This document shows, in pieces, positions 18,267-26,410 of a stretch of 64,000 nt of DNA. The DNA lies in contig CBFGNC010000001.1 of assembly GCA_965650135.1 (NCBI GenBank), positions 310,001 through 374,000 of the forward strand, given 5' to 3'. Both the position numbers and the translations under genes were made by a program. The stretch comes from Fluviicola sp965650135 (GTDB lineage: Bacteria; Bacteroidota; Bacteroidia; Flavobacteriales_D; Crocinitomicaceae). Position 1 is the stretch's first letter, and each line of letters begins with the position of its first letter. The notes under the pieces are model-generated. The model did not search any database. It saw only the letters and a list, made by a program, of their open reading frames with translations, and was not told the DNA's origin.

Positions 18267-19268
18267 ATGCGTTTTAAGATGATGAAGAGCTTAGCAATTG
18301 TAGGATTTGGAATTTCTTTCTGTTCGTTTGGGGGAGAAGCTCCAGCAAAAATGAGTCAGACAGATTACGTATCGATGTGGTCGAATGTAGCTGTTGAGCA
18401 TATGCTTACTTATCGGATTCCTGCAAGTATCACACTTGCCCAGGGATTGTTGGAAAGTGGTAATGGAAATTCACCATTAGCCATAGAGGCGAACAACCAT
18501 TTCGGCATCAAGTGCAGCGATTGGACAGGAGAAAAAATCTATTTTGATGATGATGCTAAAGGGGAGTGCTTTAGAAAGTATCCTACTGCAACTGAATCCT
18601 ATAACGATCATAGCTTGTTCCTTACTAAAAAACCGCGTTATGCTTCATTGTTCCAGTTTCCGGTTGATGATTATAAATCATGGGCTAAAGGATTGAAAAA
18701 AGCAGGTTATGCAACGCATCCGGAATATGCAGAGAAATTAATTGATTTGATAGAGCGTTTGAAGTTGTATGAATACGACGACAAAACTGCGCCACTAAAT
18801 AACGGGACAGAATTGTTGGCAAACAATGCGAAAGAAACCTCTAAAACAAAATCGAAAGAAGCAAGTGTGAATAAATCTGCATCATCCATGAAGATTGACG
18901 AATCTTGTTTGAAATATCAAAGCCACATTTCGAAAGAGAACAAGAACGATGTGAAGTTTATAATTGCCCGAAAAGGAGATACTTATTATAAGATTGCGAA
19001 GGAGTTTGAACTGGCGATGTGGCAGATGTACAAGTACAATGATTTTGTCGATAAGAAAGACATGCTTGAGCCTGGAGATATCGTATATATTGAACCGAAG
19101 AGAAATAAGGCACGAAGTAAAGGAGCAACTTTTGTTGCAACGAAAGAGATTACATTGATAGAGATTTCCCAGGCTGAGGGAATCAAATTGAAAAAATTGG
19201 TAAAGATGAACGGGTACACATCTGAAAAAGTTACTGTCCAGAAAGGACAAAAGATCCTTCTTCGCTAG
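18267..19268 (+). CDS. LysM-containing glucosaminidase (peptidoglycan hydrolase)
   Basis: 333 residues from the ATG at 18267. A short hydrophobic leader is followed by a glucosaminidase (GH73-type) domain at about residues 30-170: IPASITLAQGLLESGNGNSPLA with its catalytic Glu, NNHFGIKC, and YATHPEYAEKLIDLIERL. A Ser/Lys-rich linker leads to a LysM (FIIARKGDTYYKIAKEFEL ... LEPGDIVYI) and a weaker second LysM at the C-terminus. It probably cleaves the glycan backbone in the periplasm during growth or division. TACTTTTG at 18239-18246 is a likely -7 box, arguing against the upstream frame opening at 18168. Confidence 0.86.
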   Translation: MRFKMMKSLAIVGFGISFCSFGGEAPAKMSQTDYVSMWSNVAVEHMLTYRIPASITLAQGLLESGNGNSPLAIEANNHFGIKCSDWTGEKIYFDDDAKGECFRKYPTATESYNDHSLFLTKKPRYASLFQFPVDDYKSWAKGLKKAGYATHPEYAEKLIDLIERLKLYEYDDKTAPLNNGTELLANNAKETSKTKSKEASVNKSASSMKIDESCLKYQSHISKENKNDVKFIIARKGDTYYKIAKEFELAMWQMYKYNDFVDKKDMLEPGDIVYIEPKRNKARSKGATFVATKEITLIEISQAEGIKLKKLVKMNGYTSEKVTVQKGQKILLR

Positions 19269-19304
19269 TTTGGTCTAGGTTGAAGTTTATTGTTGTTGTT
19301 TGTG

Positions 19305-19332
19305 AAAGGTTGTGTAATGCAACCTTTTTTTT
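19305..19332 (+). terminator. Rho-independent terminator after the glucosaminidase
   Basis: AAAGGTTG (19305-19312), loop TGTAATG, CAACCTTT (19320-19327), then a T-run to 19332. About 37 nt past the stop codon. Confidence 0.8.
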
Positions 19333-19432
19333 TATTTTAGGATTTCAATAAGCAAAACCGTAATAGTCCTTGATTCAGTATACATAGGGAGTGAGATTGT
19401 TTTAAAAAACAGCTAGGATTAAAAGATTTTGT

Positions 19433-19440
19433 TAAATTTG
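19433..19440 (+). promoter_or_regulatory. -7 box upstream of the helical hypothetical protein
   Basis: TAAATTTG, exact, 15 nt before the ATG at 19456. It lies downstream of the frame's first TTG (19429), which supports the ATG as start. Confidence 0.45.
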
Positions 19441-19455
19441 AAAAACTCCTGTGTT

Positions 19456-20988
19456 ATGAAACCTTCAAACGAACTGTATAAGTTAATCAAGTCGTTGACG
19501 AAATCCGAGAAACGATTTTTCAAGCTTTCCTCTGCTTTGCAATCGGGCGAGAAGAACTACCTGAAGATTTTTGACTTCATTGAAAAACAAGGTGTCTATC
19601 GGGAGGAGGATCTGAAGGAATTCTTTCAGGACGAGACTTTTGTAAAGCATTTACCTTCTGAAAAGAACCACCTGTATCGTTTGATATTAAAAAGCCTCCG
19701 CGTTTATTATTCGGAACAATCGGCATCGAGTGTCTTGAAGCAAGAACTGAAAAATGTTGAGATCTTATACAATAAAGCACTCTACAAAGAATGTGAAAAG
19801 TTTGTCCAACGGGCAAAAAGCCTCGCAATTGAACATGAAGAATTTTACTATTGGTATGAGTTGATTTCATGGGAAAAGAAATTGCTTGAAGCTGCTTATG
19901 AGGACGGTGAGTTTTCAAGAAACCTGGATGATATTATCGAAGAGGAGGAGCTTGTGATTGCAAAACTTCGAAACCTGGCAGAGTATCAGGTGATCTACTC
20001 AAAAATAAATCTGATATTCCGTTCGGGAGGGTTTACAAGAAATGAAGAAGAGCGGAAAATCGTAGATGATATTTCCGACTACCATCTAATCAAAGGAAAG
20101 AACACTGCATTATCCACCAGGGCATCATCCATGTGCTATTATATCAAGGGATTATGTGCGGCAACCAATAGGAATTACGAGGATAGTTTTCAGTTTTTCA
20201 ACCGTACAAAAGATATTCTGGATAACAATCCGTTAATAAAAGAGGATTTAGGTCAGCGTTACATCCTGACACTTTCTCATCTTTTAAGATGTTATATTGA
20301 TAACAAACAATTCAAAGAGGCTACCAACGTTATTCATGAAATACGTGCATTGGAAGGTGGTAAGGGATTTAATTCAATGGATTTATCCTTGCGTATTTTT
20401 ACAATTTCCTACAACGGGGAATTTGCATTGAATCACGCTACAGGGAATTTTGAAGCTTCTGCAAAATTGGCTGAAGAGGTTCGCATCAGATTGCGTGATC
20501 TGGATGATAAGGTCTCAAAAGAGCAAAATATCTTGTTTAGCTATAACCAGGCATATACCTATTTCGGAATCGGAGATTACAAAAAGGCGCTTTCTACGCT
20601 GAATGAGGTGTTAAATGACAATGAACAACGCTTGAGACAAGATATCTATAGTTTTGCACGGATTTTCAACCTGATTATTCATTTGGAACTGGAGAACTTC
20701 GATTTCCTTGAGTACGTCATTAAATCGACAAATCGTTACTTGAGTAAGCATGATCGCGATTATGAGATCGAAAATGTGGTAATCAAGCATTTGAGAAAAT
20801 TGGCAAAGAGTATGAATATCACTCAGCGCAATGAAATTCTTGCCAAAATGAAAATTGAAGTGGCCGAATTAATGAAGGATCAACAAGAACGGGTTATTCT
20901 GGATTATTTCCATCTCCCGGCTTGGATCGATTCAAAGTTGAACAAGGTTGACTTTTCAAAAGCAATTAAAGACTACAATCATTTGTAA
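19456..20988 (+). CDS. conserved helical (TPR-like) hypothetical protein
   Basis: 510 residues, almost entirely predicted helix. It begins MKPSNELYKLIKSLTKSEKR, a start I associate with a conserved flavobacterial protein of unknown function. Paired-helix patterns such as FSYNQAYTYFGIGDYKKAL look like tetratricopeptide repeats between about 200 and 420. No signal peptide, so cytoplasmic. A scaffolding or regulatory role is plausible but not shown. Its 3' end overlaps the convergent porin gene by 10 nt. Confidence 0.65.
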   Translation: MKPSNELYKLIKSLTKSEKRFFKLSSALQSGEKNYLKIFDFIEKQGVYREEDLKEFFQDETFVKHLPSEKNHLYRLILKSLRVYYSEQSASSVLKQELKNVEILYNKALYKECEKFVQRAKSLAIEHEEFYYWYELISWEKKLLEAAYEDGEFSRNLDDIIEEEELVIAKLRNLAEYQVIYSKINLIFRSGGFTRNEEERKIVDDISDYHLIKGKNTALSTRASSMCYYIKGLCAATNRNYEDSFQFFNRTKDILDNNPLIKEDLGQRYILTLSHLLRCYIDNKQFKEATNVIHEIRALEGGKGFNSMDLSLRIFTISYNGEFALNHATGNFEASAKLAEEVRIRLRDLDDKVSKEQNILFSYNQAYTYFGIGDYKKALSTLNEVLNDNEQRLRQDIYSFARIFNLIIHLELENFDFLEYVIKSTNRYLSKHDRDYEIENVVIKHLRKLAKSMNITQRNEILAKMKIEVAELMKDQQERVILDYFHLPAWIDSKLNKVDFSKAIKDYNHL

Positions 20989-22469
20989 TCAAACTTGTAT
21001 TGCATACCGACATTGAAAGTGGTATTAACAATATTCAAATCTGCCCTGCTTTCGTAAAAAGCTTTATAAACGCTGCTTTGCATCAAATAACGAACGGATA
21101 AGTCCAGGTAGACACGACCGACCCTGAATCCCATTCCTCCACTGATTGTCTGGTTATAATTTTTCCCGTATGTCCTCATCAAGGTGTCGCCTTTGGGATA
21201 ATATCCATAACCTCCACGGATGAAAACAGTATTGTTGATTGCCCATTCACCTCCAATACGAATATTTAAAGCATCAACCATTTGACTTTTGATCACTTTG
21301 TTTTCAGCAGAAAAATCGGAGGCGGCATATGCTTGATCATTGGTTGTTTTCAAACGCCCCCAACCATAGTTCAGGTATTCCAAATCCACGTTGATACATC
21401 CGTTATCTCCAAAAACAAATGCAAGGGAACCTACAGCTTTCAATGGAGTCCAAATGCGATACTTATACTTGTCAACAGGAATCAATGTCGGATCAACTGT
21501 TTTTAGTCCGTCATTGTGAATTGCCTGCATAGTAGCAGTAGATTCGTCGGTTATTTGATAAAACGTAGGGGTATGGATTGCAATTCCTAAACGGACATAG
21601 TCTGCAGGTAAAAAGATTGCTCCCAATTTGAGGTTGGTTCCGCCACCTTTCGAAGTATAATCGAATTGATAGATAAATGAACGCAAGGAAACACCACTGG
21701 TATCCGTAAGTGTTTCCTTATGAATAACAGATTCCGAGAAATTCAATGTATTATAGGAAACAGATGCTCCAAAATAAATCTTATCCAGATAATTTGCACT
21801 AATAGCAAAGTAGAATTCATTTATTCCACCTTTATTCAATACTGTTCGATTATGAAGCATATCTCCGGAGTTCAATCTCGGATAATAATTGTTATTCGCA
21901 TCCGGGTCGATTGCATAAGTCTGATAAGCCAAAGAGGAAGTATAAGGTTGAGCGTCGAATAAAGAATTCGGATCGATACCTGCAGCTCCTGCAGCAAACA
22001 CATCTAAAAGGGATTCGAATTGCTGTCCACTGTAATTGAACGAGTTGTTGAAATTAGCCACGCGGTTTATCCCAAATGAAATCTGGGTATAGATCAAGCC
22101 GGAGTTTGAGCTGGAAACATCGCTTACGACGGTACCTGCCAAATTAGGAAGCCGAACCTTGAAGTCGTCCATGGAAGAGGTTCCATTTGATACCGGTTCA
22201 CCATTACCTCTGAAGTGAGCTGTATTCTTAACACTTGTACCTGCTATTCCAAAGGAAAAAGAACTTACGGAAGACCGTCCGAATCCTGCAGGATTTATAG
22301 CGATACAGCCACTTTCCGCACCGAGCGCTCCGAAGGAACCTCCCATTGCATCAAACCTGGCAGAACCCTGCACGTAAGTGTTGGATAATCGATATACATC
22401 CACCTCATTTTGCCCGAACGCAAAAAAGGCTCCCGTAAAAACTGAAGCCAAAATTATTTTTGTTATCAT
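20979..22469 (-). CDS. OmpP1/FadL/TodX-type outer-membrane protein
   Basis: 496 residues with a signal peptide (FTGAFFAFGQ). After it comes the family's conserved N-terminus: GSARFDAMGGSFGALGAESG and INPAGFGRSSVSSFSF, the plug region of FadL-like channels for hydrophobic compounds. The rest alternates as beta-strands and ends with Lys-Phe-Asp-Tyr-Lys, an aromatic-containing barrel end. Bacteroidota versions are sometimes labelled hemin receptor; the substrate is not deducible. It follows the Tyr/Gly-rich lipoprotein by 9 nt, so the pair is probably one transcript. Confidence 0.8.
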   Translation of the reverse strand: MITKIILASVFTGAFFAFGQNEVDVYRLSNTYVQGSARFDAMGGSFGALGAESGCIAINPAGFGRSSVSSFSFGIAGTSVKNTAHFRGNGEPVSNGTSSMDDFKVRLPNLAGTVVSDVSSSNSGLIYTQISFGINRVANFNNSFNYSGQQFESLLDVFAAGAAGIDPNSLFDAQPYTSSLAYQTYAIDPDANNNYYPRLNSGDMLHNRTVLNKGGINEFYFAISANYLDKIYFGASVSYNTLNFSESVIHKETLTDTSGVSLRSFIYQFDYTSKGGGTNLKLGAIFLPADYVRLGIAIHTPTFYQITDESTATMQAIHNDGLKTVDPTLIPVDKYKYRIWTPLKAVGSLAFVFGDNGCINVDLEYLNYGWGRLKTTNDQAYAASDFSAENKVIKSQMVDALNIRIGGEWAINNTVFIRGGYGYYPKGDTLMRTYGKNYNQTISGGMGFRVGRVYLDLSVRYLMQSSVYKAFYESRADLNIVNTTFNVGMQYKFDYK

Positions 22470-22478
22470 TTATTCAAT

Positions 22479-23465
22479 TTATCTTCTACCACCGCTTCTT
22501 GCTCCTCCTGAACTTGGTGAACTAACATTTCCTCCACCTCCAGAGCTCCCGCCACTTCTGATTGTAGGAGTTGTTGATCTGGTATTTGTATTAATGTTAG
22601 AGTTGTTAAATGTTCTATTGTTACTTCCGTTCGGATTGATTCCCGATTCACCTGTTCTTTGATAAGTTCCGGTTTGTTGACCCGATGTTGAAGGCCGGGA
22701 AACAGATGGTCTCAGATATTCGCGATTAGTTGTTGAATTTACAGAGCGTCCGTTATTCGTTACAACAGGTGAAGAATTGATATTGGCATTTGTATTTCTT
22801 CCAACTCCGGTATAACCGTGATTTGGATTAGCCATTATTTGATTCGGGTAACTTACAATCCCATTGTTGGTTGTAGAGCCCATTCTACCGCCGGAAGTGC
22901 CTGCATGTGCGCTGGACAAGTTTCTGCCTGTATTCGGTTTGCTGACAGGTGTATACCATGAACTGTTTCCGTAAGATGGATAGGATTGCCCGTAACCACC
23001 TCCATAATAGGAGTTTCCATAGCCATTATATCCGTAGCCATAATAAGGATTATACCCATAGGTATTGTATCCATAACCGTAGTAGGAACCGAATCCCATT
23101 GAAGGATAGAAATTGTTCCCGTAACCATATCCGTTCGGATGATAGTAGCTACCGTAACCATAATAACCCAAACCACTCATCGATGAATAGGGCGAATAGC
23201 CGTAGTATATGTATTGGGAATTATAAAAATAATCGTTGTATTGTCGAGGGGAAACATAGGTTGTCCTTTCAGGAGCAGTTTCCGTTTGCTCTTTTTTTGC
23301 TACGAATGTGGCATAGTCGGTTACGTCATTCAAATCCGTTCCCGGAGGCATTATAGGTGTACGAGTATTGTAAACATCGTCCTGCATAAAATGTTCGGAA
23401 GTATTACAACTCGCCAAGGATGCGATTGCGCCCAAACACACTCCGAATTTTAACATTTTGTACAT
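22479..23465 (-). CDS. Tyr/Gly-rich low-complexity lipoprotein
   Basis: 328 residues from the ATG at 23465; the ATG at 23456 is also possible, and the frame further upstream would overlap proS. The signal peptide ends in LASC (lipobox), so it is probably lipidated. Residues about 90-180 are an array of short Tyr-Gly units (GYGYNTYGYNPYYGYG, YGNSYYGGGYG). The C-terminal half is rich in Asn/Ser/Thr and ends in Gly/Ser/Arg (SSGGGGNVSSPSSGG). Such composition suggests a flexible or self-associating surface protein (inference). Operonic with the FadL-type porin. Confidence 0.65.
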   Translation of the reverse strand: MYKMLKFGVCLGAIASLASCNTSEHFMQDDVYNTRTPIMPPGTDLNDVTDYATFVAKKEQTETAPERTTYVSPRQYNDYFYNSQYIYYGYSPYSSMSGLGYYGYGSYYHPNGYGYGNNFYPSMGFGSYYGYGYNTYGYNPYYGYGYNGYGNSYYGGGYGQSYPSYGNSSWYTPVSKPNTGRNLSSAHAGTSGGRMGSTTNNGIVSYPNQIMANPNHGYTGVGRNTNANINSSPVVTNNGRSVNSTTNREYLRPSVSRPSTSGQQTGTYQRTGESGINPNGSNNRTFNNSNINTNTRSTTPTIRSGGSSGGGGNVSSPSSGGARSGGRR

Positions 23466-23551
23466 ATTGATAAAGATTAACTGGTTGATTAAAGATAGCT
23501 TATTTATTTCTAATTTTACGGTTTTATTTTTAAAATTTAACATACTCAAAA

Positions 23552-25027
23552 ATGTCACAGAAGTACGCTACTCGCGCCGAAGATTATTCAAAGTGGTATA
23601 ATGATTTAATTTCCAGAGCTGATCTTGCTGAGCACTCGGATGTTAAAGGAATGATGGTGATCAAACCCTATGGTTATGCCATTTGGGAAAACATGCGTGA
23701 TATATTGGACGCAAAGTTTAAAGAAACAGGTCACCAAAACGCGTACTTCCCTTTATTGATCCCCAAAAGCTACTTAAGCAAGGAGGCGTCTCACGTGGAT
23801 GGATTTGCAAAGGAATGTGCCGTTGTAACGCATTACCGTTTGAAAAATGATCCGAATGGAGGTGGTGTGATCGTTGATCCGGACGCAAAGCTGGAAGAAG
23901 AGCTGATTGTTCGCCCGACTTCTGAAACTATTATCTGGAACTCATATAAAAAATGGATTCAATCCTACAGAGATTTACCAATACTGATTAACCAATGGGC
24001 GAATGTGGTTCGTTGGGAGATGAAAACACGCTTATTTCTTCGTACATCGGAGTTTTTGTGGCAAGAAGGGCATACGGCTCATGCTACGAAAGACGAGGCT
24101 ATCCGGGAAACAGAGCAGATGTTGGATGTTTATGCCGAATTTGCAGAGAAATATATGGCAATGCCGGTTATCAAAGGACATAAAACCGAAAGCGAGCGTT
24201 TTGCAGGGGCAGATGATACTTATTGTATCGAAGCGATGATGCAGGACGGAAAAGCGCTTCAAGCCGGAACTTCTCATTTTTTAGGTCAGAATTTTGCTAA
24301 AGCATTCGAGGTTAAATTCAGTGATGCGCAAGGGAAACAGGAATATGTCTGGGCTACATCATGGGGTGTTTCGACACGTCTGATGGGAGCATTGATCATG
24401 ACACATTCTGACGACGAAGGATTGGTTGTTCCTCCATTATTGGCGCCAATTCAGGTGGTTATCGTTCCAATTTACAAAACAGATGAAGAACTACAATTGA
24501 TCAATGATGCGGTTGCTAAAATCTCTGCGGAACTGAAAGATCTGAAGATCAAAGTGAAATACGATTCCGATGATCAAAAAAGACCGGGATGGAAATTTGC
24601 CGAATATGAGGCAAAAGGTGTTCCTGTCCGGATTGCTATCGGACCACGTGATCTGGCAAATGGGGTGGTGGAGATCGCTCGTCGTGATACAAAAGAGAAG
24701 TATGCGATGAATATCGAAAATATTGGAAACTCGATCGAGAATCTGCTTTCTGATATCCAGGATAATCTCCTTAAAAAAGCACAGCAGTTCCGAGTTGACA
24801 ATATGCACGAAGTGGATACTTATGAAGAGTTCAAGACACAATTGGAAGAAATAGGGGGTTTCTATTTGGCACATTGGGACGGGACAAAAGAAACGGAAGC
24901 TAAGATCAAAGAAGAAACAAAAGCAACAATACGTTGTATTCCAATCGAAATCTCCTCTGAACCGGGCAAATGCATGGTGACGGGGGCTCCTTCGAAAGGA
25001 CGCGTGGTTTTTGCTAAAGCATACTAA
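23552..25027 (+). CDS. proS: prolyl-tRNA synthetase
   Basis: Class II aminoacyl-tRNA synthetase charging tRNA-Pro. 491 residues, the shorter archaeal/eukaryote-like ProS without the inserted editing domain. Visible segments are MVIKPYGYAIWENMRDILD, VRPTSETIIWNSYKKW (motif 2 region), LWQEGHTAHA and WATSWGVSTRLMGALIM (motif 3 region). An anticodon-binding domain follows, then the C-terminal domain ending in Tyr, as usual for this form. The start is 86 nt from the divergent lipoprotein ATG. Confidence 0.95.
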   Translation: MSQKYATRAEDYSKWYNDLISRADLAEHSDVKGMMVIKPYGYAIWENMRDILDAKFKETGHQNAYFPLLIPKSYLSKEASHVDGFAKECAVVTHYRLKNDPNGGGVIVDPDAKLEEELIVRPTSETIIWNSYKKWIQSYRDLPILINQWANVVRWEMKTRLFLRTSEFLWQEGHTAHATKDEAIRETEQMLDVYAEFAEKYMAMPVIKGHKTESERFAGADDTYCIEAMMQDGKALQAGTSHFLGQNFAKAFEVKFSDAQGKQEYVWATSWGVSTRLMGALIMTHSDDEGLVVPPLLAPIQVVIVPIYKTDEELQLINDAVAKISAELKDLKIKVKYDSDDQKRPGWKFAEYEAKGVPVRIAIGPRDLANGVVEIARRDTKEKYAMNIENIGNSIENLLSDIQDNLLKKAQQFRVDNMHEVDTYEEFKTQLEEIGGFYLAHWDGTKETEAKIKEETKATIRCIPIEISSEPGKCMVTGAPSKGRVVFAKAY

Positions 25028-25030
25028 ATA

Positions 25031-25111
25031 AATTGAAAATGCAGAATTCAAAATTGAGAAGGGATTGTAAGTTTTAAACCAATTTCCCTTCTCAATTTTC
25101 CATTTTCAATT
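25031..25111. repeat. long imperfect palindrome between proS and the next gene
   Basis: Inner arms of 15 bp are perfect: 25050-25064 (AAAATTGAGAAGGGA) and 25085-25099. Outer arms AATTGAAAATG (25031-25041) and CATTTTCAATT (25101-25111) also match. Together they form a roughly 80-nt hairpin with a 20-nt loop. It lacks a terminal T-run, so it looks more like an intergenic repeat element than a standard terminator. Confidence 0.7.
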
Positions 25112-25127
25112 AGCAATTCAGAGAACG

Positions 25128-25808
25128 ATGGAAGAGTCACGCAAGGTTATACGAAACATTTTAGTTGAAAAAGCTGGATTGAAACAGGATATTTTCCAGG
25201 ACACGAAAAACCATTTTGAACGCTTTAAAAAGCATTTACTGGAGGAGATCGGAGCACTTCGCGCTTCGATTGAAGATAGTCGAATTCGCTTGAATGTAGA
25301 GTTTAAAGGGGAATTCCAGATTCAGGTTTACATCGGTAGTGATGTGCTTGTTTTTCAAATGCATACAAATGTATTCAGGCTACCGGATGAACACGAGGCA
25401 TGGCAAACAGATTACCTGAAAGAAGATAAGGCAAGGGGTTATTTCGGGATTATAAACATTTATAATTTCCTGGCCGAATCATACCTTAAGAATCGTGTAA
25501 ATGATCTTGGATACCTGATCGGTCGGGTATTCATTAATAAGGATGAACATTTCATGGTTGAAGGGAAGGGGCAGCTAGGTTTCTTATTCCGCGACCTGAC
25601 CAGTTCAATCCTCTCAGACCCGATTCTGACAAACATCATCCACGTGTCATTTTCCTATGCGTTGGAGTTTGATTTACTTACTCCTCCTTACGAAATCGTG
25701 TCAAAAGTGACAGTGTTTCAAATGCACGAGATAGAAGCAAATAGTCAAATGTCTACAGGTAAACGACTGGGTTTCAAATTTGAAGCAGAGGATAAAGATA
25801 TTTTTTAG
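25128..25808 (+). CDS. conserved hypothetical protein
   Basis: 226 residues, no signal peptide, no recognised catalytic motif. The N-terminal 60 residues are helical and charged (FERFKKHLLEEIGALRASIE). The rest is a beta-rich part with EGKGQLGFLFRDLTSSILS and a closing FKFEAEDKDIF. I believe similar proteins occur in other Bacteroidota, but I know of no function. It is separated from proS by the palindrome at 25031-25111. Confidence 0.6.
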   Translation: MEESRKVIRNILVEKAGLKQDIFQDTKNHFERFKKHLLEEIGALRASIEDSRIRLNVEFKGEFQIQVYIGSDVLVFQMHTNVFRLPDEHEAWQTDYLKEDKARGYFGIINIYNFLAESYLKNRVNDLGYLIGRVFINKDEHFMVEGKGQLGFLFRDLTSSILSDPILTNIIHVSFSYALEFDLLTPPYEIVSKVTVFQMHEIEANSQMSTGKRLGFKFEAEDKDIF

Positions 25809-25828
25809 AAAAAAAAGCGCGTCAATGC

Positions 25829-25858
25829 TTGTAAATAGGAAAACTCTAGCTATATTTG
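25829..25858 (+). promoter_or_regulatory. promoter of the tRNA-Glu/rpsT cluster
   Basis: TTG at 25829-25831, a 19-nt gap, then TATATTTG at 25851-25858. One of the best consensus matches in the window, 19 nt before the first tRNA. Confidence 0.7.
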
Positions 25859-25877
25859 CACTCCGAAATTAAAAAAC

Positions 25878-25949
25878 GGCCCATTCGTCTAACGGTTAGG
25901 ACATGCGGTTTTCATCCGTAAAATAGGAGTTCGATTCTCCTATGGGCTA
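25878..25949 (+). tRNA. tRNA-Glu (UUC), divergent copy
   Basis: 72-nt cloverleaf without encoded CCA. Acceptor arms are GGCCCAT (25878-25884) and ATGGGCT (25942-25948), the T-arm is AGGAG-TTCGATT-CTCCT, and the anticodon loop is TTTTCAT with anticodon TTC. The anticodon stem TGCGG/CCGTA contains a G-T wobble, the variable loop is AAAT and the discriminator is A. It differs from the second copy mainly in the D-loop, anticodon stem, variable loop and discriminator. Confidence 0.88.
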
Positions 25950-25984
25950 CAAAGAAAAGGAATACCGTTTTCTTAAAACAAAAC

Positions 25985-26056
25985 GGCCCATTCGTCTAGT
26001 GGTTAGGACGCCAGGTTTTCATCCTGGTAACAGGAGTTCGATTCTCCTATGGGCTG
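25985..26056 (+). tRNA. tRNA-Glu (UUC)
   Basis: 72-nt cloverleaf with the same acceptor and T-arms as the preceding copy. The anticodon stem CCAGG/CCTGG is fully paired around TTTTCAT (anticodon TTC), the variable loop is TAAC and the discriminator is G, the normal base for tRNA-Glu. 35 nt separate the two tRNAs and rpsT follows 29 nt later, so all may share one transcript. Confidence 0.95.
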
Positions 26057-26085
26057 CAAACTTTAGTTTATAATAAAAGAAAAAG

Positions 26086-26337
26086 ATGGCAAATCATAAG
26101 TCAGCACAAAAAAGAATTCGTTCCAACGATGTTAAACGTCTACGTAACAAGTACCAACACAAAACAACTCGTAACGCAGTACGTAAACTTCGTTCTTTGA
26201 AAGATAAGAAAGAGGCAAGCGATTTGTTGCCACTTGTAGCATCTATGTTGGACAAATTGGCAAAACGCAATATCATTCACAAAAACAAGGCTGCAAACTT
26301 GAAATCAGGTTTGACGCTTTCTGTGAACAAATTATAA
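26086..26337 (+). CDS. rpsT: 30S ribosomal protein S20
   Basis: 83-residue basic helical protein that binds 16S rRNA in the small subunit. MANHKSAQKRIRSNDVKRLR is the family N-terminus, and HKNKAANLKSGLTLSVNKL the usual end. Placed directly after tRNA-Glu genes and closed by its own terminator. Confidence 0.97.
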   Translation: MANHKSAQKRIRSNDVKRLRNKYQHKTTRNAVRKLRSLKDKKEASDLLPLVASMLDKLAKRNIIHKNKAANLKSGLTLSVNKL

Positions 26338-26355
26338 GAATTTCATTCAAAATGA

Positions 26356-26400
26356 AAAAGGTCTTGTTTGCCAATGGCGATAAGACCTTTTTGTGTTTTT
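26356..26400 (+). terminator. Rho-independent terminator after rpsT
   Basis: AAAAGGTCTT (26356-26365) pairs with AAGACCTTTT (26382-26391), with an inner GCC-AAT-GGC hairpin, followed by TGTGTTTTT. It separates rpsT from the porin gene at 26411. Confidence 0.82.
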
Positions 26401-26410
26401 ATAAAGTTTC

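Noticed and set aside
22853..23176. Overlapping 107-codon frame, rich in Met, Ile and Thr, on the strand of the Tyr/Gly-rich lipoprotein
   Set aside because: It is a frame-shifted reading of the Tyr/Gly repeat DNA; the repetitive codons keep other frames open by chance.
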